Assembly: GCA_028023455.1 (NCBI GenBank)
Contig: JAQFVV010000043.1
Location: 3,473,483 to 3,537,482 of the forward strand
Source: Epiperipatus broadwayi
Lineage: Eukaryota; Onychophora; Udeonychophora; Euonychophora; Peripatidae
DNA length: 64,000 nucleotides
Direction: 5' to 3'
A program made the position numbers and the translations under genes. Position 1 is the first letter of the stretch. The number at the start of each line of letters is the position of its first letter. Under the pieces are notes generated by a model. The model was not told the DNA's origin. It searched no databases and saw only the letters and a program-made list of their open reading frames with translations. Shown piece by piece: positions 11,830 to 24,359 of this stretch.

Positions 11830-12020
11830 AATTCAAATATGCAAATATTTGTTCATTTGCATAATGAAGTGGGTTTTTTCTTCTTTATAACCTAATGCTA
11901 GGTACACATTTGGTGAATTGATTATGGTGAACTTCACCGAAAGTGCACTTAGCATTGGATTATAAAGGAGAAAGAAAACACTTCTTTATGCAAATGAACA
12001 AACATATGCAAATTTGAATT
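11830..12020. mobile_element. Short inverted-repeat MITE, about 190 bp
   Basis: Terminal inverted repeats of about 70 bp: the left arm begins AATTCAAATATGCAAAT and the right arm ends ATTTGCATA-like to AATTTGAATT. Inner parts of the arms also pair (TTCTTCTTTATAACC against GGATTATAAAGGAGAA). Central loop about 50 bp. No HHR core and no clear TSD. Confidence 0.65.
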
Positions 12021-12649
12021 ACACATATAAATGAATGAAAAAATCAACATTACCCATAATTAAATAATTTTTAAAGGGAATGTGCTGCATATAAGTATAA
12101 TTTGTAAAGAAGATACATAAATGAGACTTTATTAATTTATCAGTACTTTAAATTTTAGTTAAGAACAAGAAAAATAATAAGCAATTTTTTTCTCATTTAA
12201 TGTAATTAAATATTTCTTTAATTGATCACAAACGTGAAGATTTCTTAAGCTGTTAACATAGACTGCATAAATAATCAAAATTAATACTAAACTTTTTTTA
12301 ATAATCATTATATCTGACAAATTGAGAAAGGATGTTAAAAAAAAGGACTTTATCAGCATTTGTAAAATTATAAATTTTAATATGATGTCAGAACTGGGAA
12401 AACAAAAACCAAAAAAAGTATTGGGAAAAACAATCGTTAAGTTTCAATGCAAGAGAAACAAACAGTCGAAAATATTTTTATTAAAAGCAATTGGTCAAAA
12501 TTTAGATGAGTCAAATAAATTATTTGAATAAAAAAAAATTGTAATAATTTTTTTTTAAGAAATGGATTTATTCATATAAATGTACTAAAAAGTAAAAAAA
12601 ATAAATTTTTATCCCTTTACACATATAAATGCGTGGGTATACTTTATAT

Positions 12650-13190
12650 CAGTGGTCTTCAACCTTTTCACACCTGCAGACCGGTAAAAATAAGGATAAG
12701 GTTTGTGGCCCGGCAAAAATAAGAATAAGGTTTTGTGGACTGGCAGAAGTCTATAGATAAATTTTCTTAAAGATATAAACTGCTTAGCTTTAGATGAGCA
12801 TAATTGTTATAACTGATCAAGACAACAATGTTAAATATGCAAGATGAAATTATATATATATGGAGTTTGTATAATAAAAAAACTTTTTTTTTTAATTTTG
12901 AATTTTTTTAGAAAAGTAATAAAAAATTTAATTCTACCCCTCCCCCCCCCCCCATAAACATCTGTGATAACTAAAAAAACAAATTAATTTATGTATGATT
13001 GATTAGATTTTGTTTTCGTTGTTTCTTTTTTTTTAATTGGGTAAAAATGAGATAAAAAAATAAATAAAAATTGTTTATATTAATTAAAAGTTTAAACTCT
13101 TATTATTTTGTTATTACAAACTTTCCTGCGGCCCGGCAGAAACTTCTGTGGCCCGGCACTGGTCTGCGGACCAAGGGTTGAAGACCACTG
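12650..13190. mobile_element. hAT-superfamily MITE with perfect 8-bp TSD
   Basis: Terminal inverted repeat CAGTGGTCTTCAACC at the left end and GGTTGAAGACCACTG at the right end, which is the typical hAT terminus. CTTTATAT is duplicated on both sides (12642-12649 and 13191-13198), the 8-bp length expected for hAT transposases. Subterminal GGCCCGGCA repeats occur on both sides. The 541-bp element has no coding capacity. The perfect duplication indicates a fairly recent insertion. Confidence 0.95.
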
Positions 13191-13198
13191 CTTTATAT

Positions 13199-16100
13199 TA
13201 ATAGAAATGAGAGATTTTCTTCCCCACATTCATAGTAGCAAACTATTGAAGAATATTAAATTAAAAATATTAAAGTGAGAACTTATATTTAAAAACAGTC
13301 TTAGATCCATTTCCTATTGACTGTTACAGTTAATATTATAGCTTAAAATTCTTAAAAAATATCCAATTTATATTTATGAAAATGATCCACATTATGACAT
13401 CTGAAGAAAATTATTTTTTTATTTTTTTAGTCCTTTTATGTAAATAAAACAATATCATTAAAAAAAAAAAAATTTATATATGAAACAATGAATTATTAAA
13501 ATGAGGTGAATTTGTTCAAATTAGATTTAAGTAATTTAAATAAAAGCATATCATAAATTAAAAAGACAACTAATTTAGTTTTTAACAAATTATTAAGTCT
13601 TAATTACAAAAAGTGTTGCTATATACTGCCATAATGAACATTTATAGATAAAATTAAAAATATAAATTTTCATTAATTTTTGTGAAAATTGTTCACAAAC
13701 TCTAAACAAAAACTATAATCATTGAGAATACACATGTATGCAAAGTTTGGAATTTGAGTGAAAACTGAGTTACAATATTTTTTTCTGACAGATTCTTAAG
13801 CAAAGTAAATGAAAGTGTATAACACTTATTGCTAGATGTCTACTATAATTCTCATTTCTTTTTTTTTAAAAAAAAAGTGTTTGATTTGTTAAAATATTTA
13901 TTGCTAATTTAAAAAAGAAAGACGTTGACCTACATTAAAAGTAATGATTCGTGCTAATATGAAAAATAATTAGTAAACAATTACCTAATTGCAAATCCGC
14001 TCTTTTTCATTTATCATGTTATTTTCTAAGTCTGTTAGTCTGAATAAAAAAATATATTTATTTCTTCAGATAGGAGTTTGTACAATATATGTTGAATTAA
14101 ATATTTTCATGAATTGTTATTATAATAAAGATTAGAAATGAAATTATATCCAAGTAAACAGAGATAAGTTTTAGCTTTTGATTTTGATAAGAAACTATCA
14201 ATTACTACTAATTGATAATTCTTGAGACTATACAAGTTTTCTCGCCACAAACACACACACATGTATTGTATAGTTTATTTATATATGGTACAAATATATT
14301 GGCATTTGTTAAAAGCTAAAAAAAAAAGGTAAACATAAAGATCTTTTAAATTAATGCATTTAAAATTTTTTTTGTAATTTTTTTTTTAAAACATACAATG
14401 AAAGTTAAATTTTTCATTCATATTTTTTTTTATGTAATTAAAAATAAGTTAAAATTGGAAAGAATAAGACAAACAGATTACTAATCCAGATAAACTAAAG
14501 GAAAGAGAATTCCACACACAGATTACAATCGTTTAAAACATTTTTGGAAGGTAATTAAAGATGGCAGAAAGACTTTATAAAAAAAAAAACTTTGTAACAG
14601 AAAAATACAAAATAAATGTATAAGATTATAAACCGAAGTCATAAAAACAAAAATATGTGCAGAAGTCTGAAAACTGAAAAAGGAAGTCTGAAAAAGGAAG
14701 AAATCAGTTGGATCAGGGTCTTGTCTGTTTTTTCTTTTGGCTGGTCCTGGATCATGAAAGATCCAAGACCACTCTACGCTGAAATAATTCATCATGCAGG
14801 AGTAGACCGAGGCTTTTGCTGACATCATTCATGAAGATATTCACCAGAAAAGCTTTCATGACTAGCCATTAGGATGGACCAAGAACAAGTTAAAACCAAT
14901 GGCTGTGAGCTCATTCTACCTCATGAAAAACCATGCATGGTAATCAACAATCTTCATAAACTTTCTAAACTTACTGGTAAGCTATGATTAATTATTCACA
15001 ATTGTGACTAAATTAAGTTTATAATATAAACCTGATAGACATTAATTTTCTTATTCAAGATACTTATATTTTAAAGAACTTTCTTGAAGAAATTTGGAAG
15101 TGAACTGTAATTGTTAAACTGTTTTTAATTTATTGATTCGTGTCTGGATTAGTATGCTTGTATTCTTTCCAACTTATTAGTAATTTATCTTTCTAATATT
15201 TTAATTTGTTTGAATAAAATATTTTGCTTTTATCAAGTTTTCATTATGAGTTATTAATGTTAGTTATTATATTTATTAATATTGGTTAACTGTGTGATGT
15301 GTGAATTACCTTGGCCAATATGTTTATTTATTAATGAAACCCCGGGTGTAATATTCTCTGAAAAACAACTAAGTTACGGGAAATCAAAAACCCGATCCTT
15401 TAAATTATGTTCTTCTTAATTTACGATGTGCGATGCAACAGATTTCAGCGTATTCTTGTATGAATCCTGGCGCCCTGATAAAAACAAATTAAAAAGCTGA
15501 TTCTGCCATCAGCGTAAAGTTGCAATAATTATTACGCCAGTTAATCAGGAAATATAGCTATGTTTTTAGAAATATGAACGAAATATTTATATTTTCCATC
15601 TTCATATCTTGATTAACTTTCACTTCATAGTGTGTAAAAAAAAAGGTCTACCAAAATCTATCAAAACATGAAAAACGTTACAATATATATAGTAGATTTT
15701 TTTAAAAAGTCATTCAATATTTAATATTAGATGATGAAAATAGTTCAACATATAATTAATATATGAATAAGATTCTATCATTACTATGCTCACTAGAAGA
15801 AACCATTAGACAAAAGATTTGGTCTTTTCTTATTCTAAACATATCTCAAACATCAATGACAATAGAGAGAGATAACCATATAAAAGACTTACTTGCAATT
15901 ATAACAATAGTCCACCCAATCACAGAGATAGAAACTTTATACCAAGAGTCATGATAAGATGAACAGCATACTAATTATATAGATGTTCTAATATATGGAT
16001 TAATTATATATGCCATTAATATTGAAAATAATACATATGTAGTTCTACAAAATGAAATAACTTATAACTATAAATGATTAATTAAATAAGAAAATGTAAT

Positions 16101-16881
16101 GATTACCTGTGAATAATTATTAATAATAGATATCATACAAGTGTCTCAAATGGCTACTATCCTACTAATTCCTTAATATATACACTTCAGTTACTAGAAA
16201 AAATCGCCAATACTATTCCTTATGATTCATAATATTTATAGACTTACATAATAAAGATTGATAAACATTTGCATGCTTTAACAAGTGTTTCCCATTAACA
16301 CAAATCAAATTATAATAATTTTATTATATAAAACAATATTCCTCATAAGGAATATTCAGAAATTTATGCAGTGGGCCACATATAAGTTATAGATGCATAA
16401 GAAATTTAACCAATAATAACAAAAGTAATGGCAGTACATATTATCTCTATAAATCTTACACATACATCAACACCCTCACATACAGCACAAATATAAGACA
16501 TAGTAAACTGTTAAGATTTATTGAGATTCACATGAAGTTACAATCAGAATAGATAACTATACAACAAACAAAACCTTTTAACTTTTTATGAATTCCTACT
16601 TTGTCAATATATGTCATATCGGTCAATTTCCATTAAGAATCAATTCAATAATTTGGTTATTTATCCTTATTTTTAAATTACGTGATTCCTCCAATAATAT
16701 TAATTCACATTAAGGCTAAAGTGTATACCAGTTATATGAATTTAATCTTTCTACCTCAGTTTGAATTAGAATGAAAACAAAAAAAAAATTATCCAATTGA
16801 ATAATTAAAATTATCAGGTACGTTTTCTCTTTCAAACTTAAAGAAAATAAAACTTGTTAATTTTCTAATTAATAGAATTTA
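13199..16881. other. Long AT-rich stretch without recognisable genes
   Basis: Scanned on both strands. Open frames near 14.5-14.8 and 15.76-15.95 kb have no recognisable motifs. A less AT-rich patch at about 15340-15560, with CCCGGG and GGCGCC, stands out from its surroundings but has no feature I can name. CA/TA-rich runs occur near 14253-14290. Confidence 0.5.
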
Positions 16882-17045
16882 TAATAATCTATCTTAACTG
16901 AACCACACAGGCTTATTATATACCTGTGTCTGTATATGTAATATATAGGGTATATGAGCACAGACTTTCACATGCCCACCACTCTCCACATTATCTCATA
17001 ACACTGATACATCCAAATACATATATGTTGAACAGATAAATAATC

Positions 17046-17089
17046 ACCAATATATATATTTCATGCTAAACCAGCAATCATCAGTTGGT
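17046..17089 (-). ncRNA. Hammerhead ribozyme, FB-4 type
   Basis: On the minus strand: ACCAA, CUGAUGA, stem II UGCU/AGCA with GGUUU loop, GAAA, an AU-only palindromic stem III, then A as the cleavage-site base and UUGGU closing stem I (five pairs). Core residues intact. Confidence 0.7.
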
Positions 17090-17382
17090 CCAGATTACCA
17101 TCTCTACACATATATGCTATAAGTGCTCAGATATATATTAAGATAGACAAACCTCATATTTTAATGAACAGGCTTCAATCTACTCCAGATTCCAATTCTT
17201 CAACTCTCCATCCCATTGAAAATCTGATAATGCTCAAAGGCCACCCTGAGGCCAAGATTCTTGTCACACCCATGTTGACCTAAGGTCAATCTGATCCCTC
17301 ATGTCCATTAAAGTATGAGGTTTGGCTATCTTAATATATATCTGAGCACTTATAGCATATATGTGTAGAGATGGTAATCTGG

Positions 17383-17426
17383 ACCAACTGATGATTGCTG
17401 GTTTAGCATGAAATACTTATATTGGT
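17383..17426 (+). ncRNA. Hammerhead ribozyme, FB-4 type, weakened stem III
   Basis: Same structure as the opposite-arm copy at 17046-17089. Core CTGATGA (17388-17394) and GAAA intact, stem I ACCAA/TTGGT perfect. Stem III ATAC/TTAT has lost one pair relative to the ATAC/GTAT of other copies. Confidence 0.65.
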
Positions 17427-17545
17427 GATTATTTATCTTTTCAACATATATGTATTTGGGTGTATCAGTGTTATGAGATAGTGTGGAGAGTGGTGGGTCA
17501 TGTGAAAGTCTGTGCTCATATATCCTATATAATAATCTATTTTAA

Positions 17546-18130
17546 TAAACTGATAATGATTATATATAAAATAAACAATAAATACATAGAAAGCCTACAC
17601 CATAAAAATTCATTCTAATGTTTTAAAACAACAGTTCAGGTTTGAATAAAATTTATCTTTATTGCTTCTTAATCCACCAGATGGCATGCTTTTATTGGTT
17701 AATTACATGGTTCAATCCTTGAAGAATTATGGCAATCGTAATAAACATAAAGATGGTAGTTACCTATGTTGATTGATTTAGAGAGATGTCTGTCTTTAGG
17801 CCTATAATATTTTGTAATTATATGATCATATATTTTAGTGATCCATTTATAGCAGCAATAAATAATCATTGATGGTTTTGAAGAAATTTTATACCAGTGA
17901 TCTTAAAATGTTTTGGATATATTGAGAGTAGACATTCTATGCCTGCTGTCTATTGTTTGGGTCAAAACTGAGATAGGTTCACCAATGCATTTGAAAATTC
18001 ATGAACTGGTATGTTTTACACTAATATTAAAACCCAATAATCATAAGTAAACAACATATTAATTATTCCAGAAAAAAAAAGGCAAAGAAAATATATTTAG
18101 AGGAATATATTTAATATATGGCTAACAGAT
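17546..18130. other. AT-rich spacer, no gene seen
   Basis: Nothing recognised. Confidence 0.5.
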
Positions 18131-18139
18131 AAAGTTAAG

Positions 18140-18400
18140 CCACTAAACATCACATGATCACTATCTCATACTAATAATTGTTATTAACCAAGGCAAAACT
18201 CTCCATACAGTAGTGCCACCCTGGGCTCTCAGATCCAAGGCTCCTCACTGACAAAGGCCACAAGCCAGAAACTAGTCTGGGGATATTGGATGAGTAGGCA
18301 CTAGATAGGGATTTTATGTACTAGCCTTCTGGCATCCATTGATTACTCTGGTCAGCACAGGGTGGCACTACTGTATGGAGAGTTTTGCCTTGGTTAAGAT
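18140..18400 (+). mobile_element. FB-1 foldback element, short
   Basis: Leader CACTAAACATCACATGATCAC, then TIRs GGCAAAACTCTCCATACAG...(left, about 18191) and CTGTATGGAGAGTTTTGCC (right, ending about 18394). The only HHR (18242-18283, plus strand) reads CTGACAA in place of CTGATGA, so the essential G8 is lost. Target duplication unclear. Confidence 0.75.
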
Positions 18401-18950
18401 AAAATTAAGGTGAATGAGAGTAAAATTAATTAATATAAGTGATAAAAAATATTTTAAAATAAACAATAGAAATTAGTTGTGTAAAACAAATAATAAGAAA
18501 TTCTGCTTGATAAATGATGAGAGATTTACTAATAAGAATTACTTGCTTAACACAATCAAAGTAAAAAAAAAAAACAGAGGGGGGAAACAGATTAATTGGT
18601 ATCTGAGGAAATAAGATAGCGAATTAAAAACAGAATGCCCAAAGGGAAATCAGCAAGAGATAGAAATAGCATGTACAGAAAAGTGTGGAGGGTTTTTTTT
18701 TTTTTTGCTTTTGGCGATTTGCTTGCGTGTTCATTATAAATTTTGTTAACTGTGAATTGTTAGTACTAGGTATTTGGAGCCAACTGGAGTTAGAACAGGG
18801 CTGAAAGAAACCAGTGAGAAGCTATTCAGTAAGCAATGGGCAGTTTGTGCACTGAAGGAAGCAATCCCAGAGACTGTGCTGCTGAAGGTACCACATGCTA
18901 GAGATTAAAGCAGATCACACAGATCTTATTTTAACAACAATGCAAAGCAA
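18401..18950. other. Unrecognised spacer
   Basis: Composition at 18580-18900 is less AT-rich than its surroundings, but no frame or motif is convincing. Confidence 0.4.
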
Positions 18951-19017
18951 AACTCCATATAGTAGCGCCACCTGTGCTAAACAGAGTAATCAATGGATGT
19001 GATGCTTGCTAGATCTT
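18951..19017. mobile_element. FB-1 terminal fragment
   Basis: GCAAAACTCCATATAGTAG and GAGTAATCAATGGATG match the outer arm of FB-1. The rest of the element is missing. Confidence 0.6.
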
Positions 19018-19104
19018 ATTTTATTTTTTAACACCTAATGGTTTCTATAGGAGGAAATACAGAACAAACTGTGAGCACACACACTCATTAAATTTTTACA
19101 CAGC

Positions 19105-19592
19105 CAGATGTGAGTGGCAGATTGTGGAGTCAAAGTTTGACCTAATAGTAGTGGAGTGTCATGGTGTATATGAAATTCCATGTAGGGTCTGTCCACATAC
19201 ATATATAGGACAGACTAATCATAGAATAAATATTAGAAAGGAAGAACACATTCTGGCAGTGAGAGAAAAATCCAATTCATCAGCTATTTATTCTCATATA
19301 AAATTAACAAATCATGATATCAATTTGGAAAAAACAAATATTTTTAGCAAAAATTGAACAACATGACCAGAGATTGCTAAGAGAAGCTATAGAGATTTTT
19401 AAAAGGTCCAAGAGTATAAATGAAAGGTGTGAATTAAAAAAGATTAACAACATTTGGAAGAAGCTATTGGAAGAGAAAATAAATTTTAAAACTTCTCAAC
19501 CAATAGAATTTAAATATGAGGAGAAAGAAAACGATAAAAACGATTTTAAATCTCACATGCATTCTTATGATTTGAGAAAGAGGACGCTCTGA
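19105..19592 (+). pseudogene. Penelope-like element GIY-YIG endonuclease fragment
   Basis: Two overlapping frames joined by one shift (near 19340) encode the C-terminal endonuclease domain of a PLE. GVYEIPCRVCPHTYIGQT contains the GIY-like GVY and YIG elements with the PLE-specific cysteine pair between them. RINIRKEEH follows, as in PLEs. Downstream, KIEQHDQRLLREAIEIFKRS is the conserved C-terminal helix region. The reverse transcriptase that should lie upstream is absent. The stop is followed at once by a hammerhead-like motif, as expected for a PLE terminal region. Confidence 0.85.
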
Positions 19593-19630
19593 GGAAGGTA
19601 CTTGATATTGTACTGAAATGTCAGCATTTA
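19582..19630 (+). ncRNA. Hammerhead-like motif in PLE 3' region
   Basis: CTGAGGA (19589-19595; position 7 is free in the consensus), a GUAC/GUAC stem II, GAAA (19615-19618), then UG and UC as minimal stem III and cleavage base. Stem I pairs GCT (19586-19588) with AGC (19623-19625), then extends with one mismatch. Two or three unpaired bases flank stem II. Placement right after the endonuclease stop supports it. Confidence 0.55.
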
Positions 19631-19659
19631 GCTTTTTCATTACATGGAATATCCCACAA

Positions 19660-19770
<111 letters not shown>

Positions 19771-20079
19771 GGATCTTATTTGTTGTGTGCAGAGTGATCA
19801 ATATTGTTGCTAATAATACTTTGATGGGCAGTTCAGTACCAAATGCATTTAGTTACTATTGATAATTCCTTATTGTTAATTTTGTCATTATTAAATTTTG
19901 TTTGTTATTAATTTCTTGAGTGTTACTCATTTTTGTTAGTATCTGTATAATATATATGCTAATACACAATAACTGTTGGCCCAATCACCATCTCAAACTT
20001 AAGTAAAGTGAAATAATTTTAAAGGCTAGTAATAGAGTACAGAATTTATAATAGCAGAGATGCCACTTAGTCAGTCTGT

Positions 20080-20480
20080 AATAGGAATGTGTGATGATAT
20101 TAAAGCATTGTTAAAACCCTTTTCTAGAGTTAATTTTCTGAAATATTTCATTTTGAAAAATTGAACACAGTTTGTGTAGATTGTTTTTTAATGAAAGCAT
20201 AATTTTCATTTTGTTTATTAATTGTCGATATTGAGTTTGTTAATAGTTCTTTGGTGAGTGATAAAACCAAAGATATCCCATAGTAATGGTTGAATTTTAT
20301 TACTAAGAAATAAACACAACTTTAATAATGTTTGATCAATAATATTAAGTTTGTGGCGAATATCTTTAATAAATGAAATTAAAATTGAAATATAATTTCA
20401 AAACATTGTAATTTACAAAATCATATCATCACATTAGCCAAACATTGTCTCATTTTACTTTAAACAATCAATTCTACAAG
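20080..20480 (-). pseudogene. Penelope-like N-terminal coding fragment
   Basis: On the minus strand frames read ISFIKDIRHKLNIIDQTLLK, NKIQPLLWDIFGFITHQRT and, nearer 20110, LEKGFNNAL, which matches the PLE motif LEKGFNFALTP at the start of the RT domain. Homologous at nucleotide level to 60090-60440. At its upstream end (about 20430-20480) it abuts a short plus-strand RT piece, the same junction as at 60.45 kb. Confidence 0.65.
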
Positions 20481-20565
20481 CAAATAATTGGAACCTCAAT
20501 TTAATACCTTTCCAATTGTATCTGTGATTCTCTTTATATAGTTAGGTTTTTAGAAGTAGGATTGT

Positions 20566-20610
20566 AAAGAGCTCTGATGATGACTGCAGGAGAGTCGAAA
20601 CTGTTAGAAT
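20566..20610 (+). ncRNA. Hammerhead-like motif of a PLE terminal repeat
   Basis: CTGATGA at 20574-20580, stem II GACU/AGUC with a 7-base loop, GAAA at 20597-20600, then a minimal one-pair stem III and U as cleavage base. Stem I has only two clear pairs. A similar motif lies at 53124-53163 on the other strand. Confidence 0.5.
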
Positions 20611-20619
20611 AAAGTTTTA

Positions 20620-20945
20620 ATATAAAAAATACTATTGATAAAGTGTTTAAGAAAGTTGAAAATGCTATAATATGTAAAAGTAGAATCAATATATAGAAAA
20701 AGCAAGAAGATGAAGAAAACTATATAAGGAATGTATATTCTATTAAAATTATTTATTTCTTTTTGTAGGGCTTTTGTTTTGCACATAGCTTTGTTTATAA
20801 TGGTAGTATTGTAACAATATTAGTAAGACTTCATGTATAAGATTGATTTCTTTTCTTACTTCAGATATCTTTGGAAGTAAAAATGCTCTTGCAAAAAATG
20901 ATTTGGCTACAGAGAGGATTAGAGTTGGATGGTGATGCTTCAATC
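20620..20945 (-). pseudogene. Penelope-like RT thumb fragment
   Basis: Minus-strand frame reads HHHPTLILSVAKSFFARAFLLP, then SEVRKEINLIHEVL and KSPTKRNK, the segment between the RT and the endonuclease of PLEs. It is close to 60826-61046 (plus strand) and to 33570-33760. Frames break at about 20770. It lies head to head with the preceding PLE pieces. Confidence 0.75.
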
Positions 20946-21579
20946 AATGGAATTTTCACCTTGTAACATGATATGACTACAAATATTTATTAGGGGTCAT
21001 TATATAGCATAACAAATATTAGACTAAATAATTATATTATTCTGTCAAAAGATAATATGTCAATTTTATATAATAAAAGAATATATATGACATATACACC
21101 CTACTATTTAACTTTTAGTTAATCAATAATCCATAAACATGTGGAACAGATTATTTGAAGTTCATTGAGTTAGTACTTAGAACCATTTAAGGTTCTTTAA
21201 ATGGTTACTCGGGTGGCCTCAGAATGTTTTTTATATTCATTCCAGGTAAATCTGGATGCAGTGACAGTTAAACACTGTTGTAATCTGATATGTATCCTTC
21301 ACTATCTTTTCTGTTTATTGAATCTATAGTTTTTATTTTTTGTCTTGAACATTGCTGAATCTTTGTAGTTATAATTATAAAATTAAGCATATCTTCACAA
21401 CACAGCCTAACAAATCTGTATGCAATTGTGTCACATAGTACTCTTCATAACAGAAGTCGGAAATGATTTACTTTATAGAGAATGCCACCTAGCTTAAGTT
21501 ATGTATACTATACTTGTATTTCAATATTACATATTCAATTTGTATTCTGCCCATCCATCTTCTGTGTATTTAAATGGAC
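20946..21579. other. AT-rich spacer, no gene seen
   Basis: A small imperfect hairpin around 21180-21205 (AACCATTTAAGG/CTTTAAATGGTT). Otherwise nothing recognised. Confidence 0.45.
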
Positions 21580-21960
21580 ATATTAAGATCCTACATGTGA
21601 GAGGTAAGATTGACTTAAGGCCAACATGGGTATGACTATAATTTTGGCATCAACAAGGGCTTTGAGCATTCCATCATCAGATTTTCTGTGATATGGATGG
21701 CTGAAAAGTTGAAGAGTGGAGAGGATTGATACTTGTCCACTAAAATCTGTAGATTTTCTGTCTTAATATAAACTGAGCACTGATTATATATGTATGAAAG
21801 ATGATGATCTGGACTAACTGATGAGTTCTGGTTCACATGAATACATATATTGGAGATCATTCATCTTTTTCACATGTGTGTGATTAGGTGTATCAATTAT
21901 ATTAGATACATGGATGACTGAAGGGATCTTGAAAGTCTGGGTTCAAATCCCCTTTAATTT
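21580..21960 (+). mobile_element. FB-4 solitary arm
   Basis: One arm only, in the orientation of the right arm of the 16.9-kb element (ACTTAAGGCCAACATGGG, CATCATCAGATTTTC, TTAATATAAACTGAGCACTG). The HHR position at 21816-21853 keeps CTGATGA but has GAAT for GAAA, and stem II is disrupted. Confidence 0.65.
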
Positions 21961-24345
21961 ATAAAAAATGTTAAAAGTAAAAATGCATGTTTCAAATTTT
22001 CTGATAGTATAAAGCATTATTAAACACAAAACTTAAACTTGACCATAAATAAAAAATTTAAAAAATGGTTTTATTTGCTAAAAGCACTGAACACTAAAAA
22101 ATATTTTTTTTTAGCTTTTATAAATAAAAGTGTGGGAAGAAAAAAATAAACTTGGAAAAAATTTCAACTTTGAATATATTGGCATTGGTGCAAGAAAGTG
22201 GAAATTATTCACATTCTTCATCCCACATTTTTACTTGTGAAAATTGAAGATAATTTGTTTTTTAGTACATTTATGTGAATAAAAATATTTCTTTCATTAA
22301 AATTGGAAAGAAGTTTAATCCACTATGCTGATTTTTTATATATTTAAATAAATCATATGATAATAAAATATCTTTATATAACAGCTAATAGTATATATAT
22401 TGTAATCTTTATCTCAGCAGTAAAGCTAAACTTCCAGACATGTAATTTGTGTAAGTATAAAAAAATTTCAATAAATTAATTTTTATTGCAAGTTAATTTT
22501 ATCAGGGCTTTATAGTTAAATGCTAATTCAGTTTATAAGTTATTCTAAAAATATTTATAAGTCTTAATTATTTTAAAAATCATTTTTAAATATTTTTATA
22601 TTGGTTTGAACCCATCTGTAGTTATAAGTGACTTCTAATTGTTTAATTTAAGAACATATTTCCCAGTATAATAATAAGATAATGTTAAAAGCTATTAAAA
22701 GTTAAAGTTATTTTCATATAGCTTCTAGCAGATTAAAATTCAATGTTTAAATTACACTGTAATAATAGCTAAGTTGAAATCTTTGATGTTAAGTATTATG
22801 ATTTAATTTTCTTGCTTATAAAAAAGCATTTCTCTTTAAGTTATTTATTAATAAAAGTATGGTTTATTCATGCTAATCATTACAAAGATTAAATCAGAAA
22901 AATAAGATTAAGCCATGTTAATTAAAAGAAAATAATGAGTTAATTTATTATTATTAAAAGTTATTAGTTTTCAAATAAAGAAAAACATTAGAGAATATGT
23001 GTGATTTTGCTTGCATTTTAATTTTTAACTTTTACTTAATTCTTAAATATCTTTAATTAAAAACAATAAAAGGTATTCTGGAGAACTTCTTATTTATATT
23101 AATAAGATAAAATTATTATAAAAAGTAATGTAAATTAATATTCTATTCAAAACAATATATTTGTTATATAATATTTTATTGTATTGTAATATTTTTTGGT
23201 TTCATAAATAATTGTCTTACCATTTAATATTTTTAACTAACAGTCTAGACAATATGTAAATGAATTTCTATTTTTAGCTTTTTTTTCCTGGATACCAAAT
23301 TAATTTTTAAACTTTAATATAGAAGGTCAAGAGGTGATTTTAAGATGTCAGTTTCAACAAATAAAATCAATTCACATGATTGGAAGGTGTAAAAGAAAAA
23401 TGGAAAGAGTTGAAATACACATAGAAAGGAGAGGAAAACTTGCTTACTTTCTTTTCATGTTAATTTTCATTATTTGCAAAGTTAATCATTTACTTTATTA
23501 AAAAATAAGAAAAAAACATGATCAGAAGTTTAAATAATTATTTTTCTATAATGGCTGAATTACTTTTATGCAAAATTAACATGTCACAGGGATTTTCTCT
23601 GGTGTACCTCAATAATTTAAGAACTTTTATTGATTACTAATTTATTTACAATAAACTTTAATATCAATTTTACATTCACAGCCATAATATTAAGAATTTT
23701 AGAGACTTATGATGTTCAATGCTCATAGTGGTTTTTAATATTTTCAATGACTGCTTAAAATTTTTTAAAAATGCTGAAAGAGCAATAAATTTATCAAAAG
23801 GCTTTGAAACATTTGGTCTCTAGCAATGTCTATTTGAAATATATTTATTTCAATATTATCATATTTTAACAATGGTTTTCTCTGGGATTATTCTTTTTTT
23901 TAATGAATGAACTGTTTTAATTTTGGATTATAGAATCTCTGTATTAATTTTAAAATGACATTTAATTAGTTATTGTAATTAGTTATTTACTATCTTTGCT
24001 GTAGAGTGACAGATAATCACATGTGAATATTTTAACTTATGTTTAATACAGGCTAGAGATAGAAAAAAGCATCTCCCAAGTCTGTAAAATGAAAATTATT
24101 AATTTACTCCTTTGTTTAAAAAGTACTGCTTGAATACTTATGTTTAAAAATTAATATTAAACTATTGTAATGGACTTATTACTTAAAAACTTATTGTTAT
24201 CATTATTTTATTGTCTGGACAAAATAATTGAAACAATCATATATGTGTTATAAAAGAATACAAAATGCTTTAGTGAATTATTATCCAAGTTATTATACAA
24301 TTAATTTTTAATTATAAACCTGCTTTACATATGCTTCATTATTAT
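21961..24345. other. Very AT-rich stretch without recognisable features
   Basis: No gene, RNA or repeat boundary supported. A segment near 22240-22300 faintly resembles sequence at 13390-13460, suggesting an old dispersed repeat. Confidence 0.5.
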
Positions 24346-24359
24346 TAGTGTTATAGTTA

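Larger units (their letters stand above)
16898..17529. mobile_element. FB-4 foldback element with two opposed hammerheads, 16-bp TSD
   Basis: Left arm (about 16940-17215) and right arm (about 17300-17525) are inverted copies: for example CATGCTAAACCAGCAATCAT at 17062 and its reverse complement near 17390. Flanks TAATAATCTATCTTAA (16882-16897) and TAATAATCTATTTTAA (17530-17545) differ at one base. Each arm carries an HHR core in opposite orientation. No coding capacity. Confidence 0.8.

Noticed and set aside
14523-14828. Overlapping open frames of 101 and 68 codons on both strands
   Set aside because: No recognisable domain; overlap on opposite strands suggests chance or a decayed repeat.
15760-16750. 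Possible mitochondrial insertion, suggested by AT-rich coding-like stretches
   Set aside because: Checked against remembered cytochrome b and ND5 motifs; none could be read in any frame.
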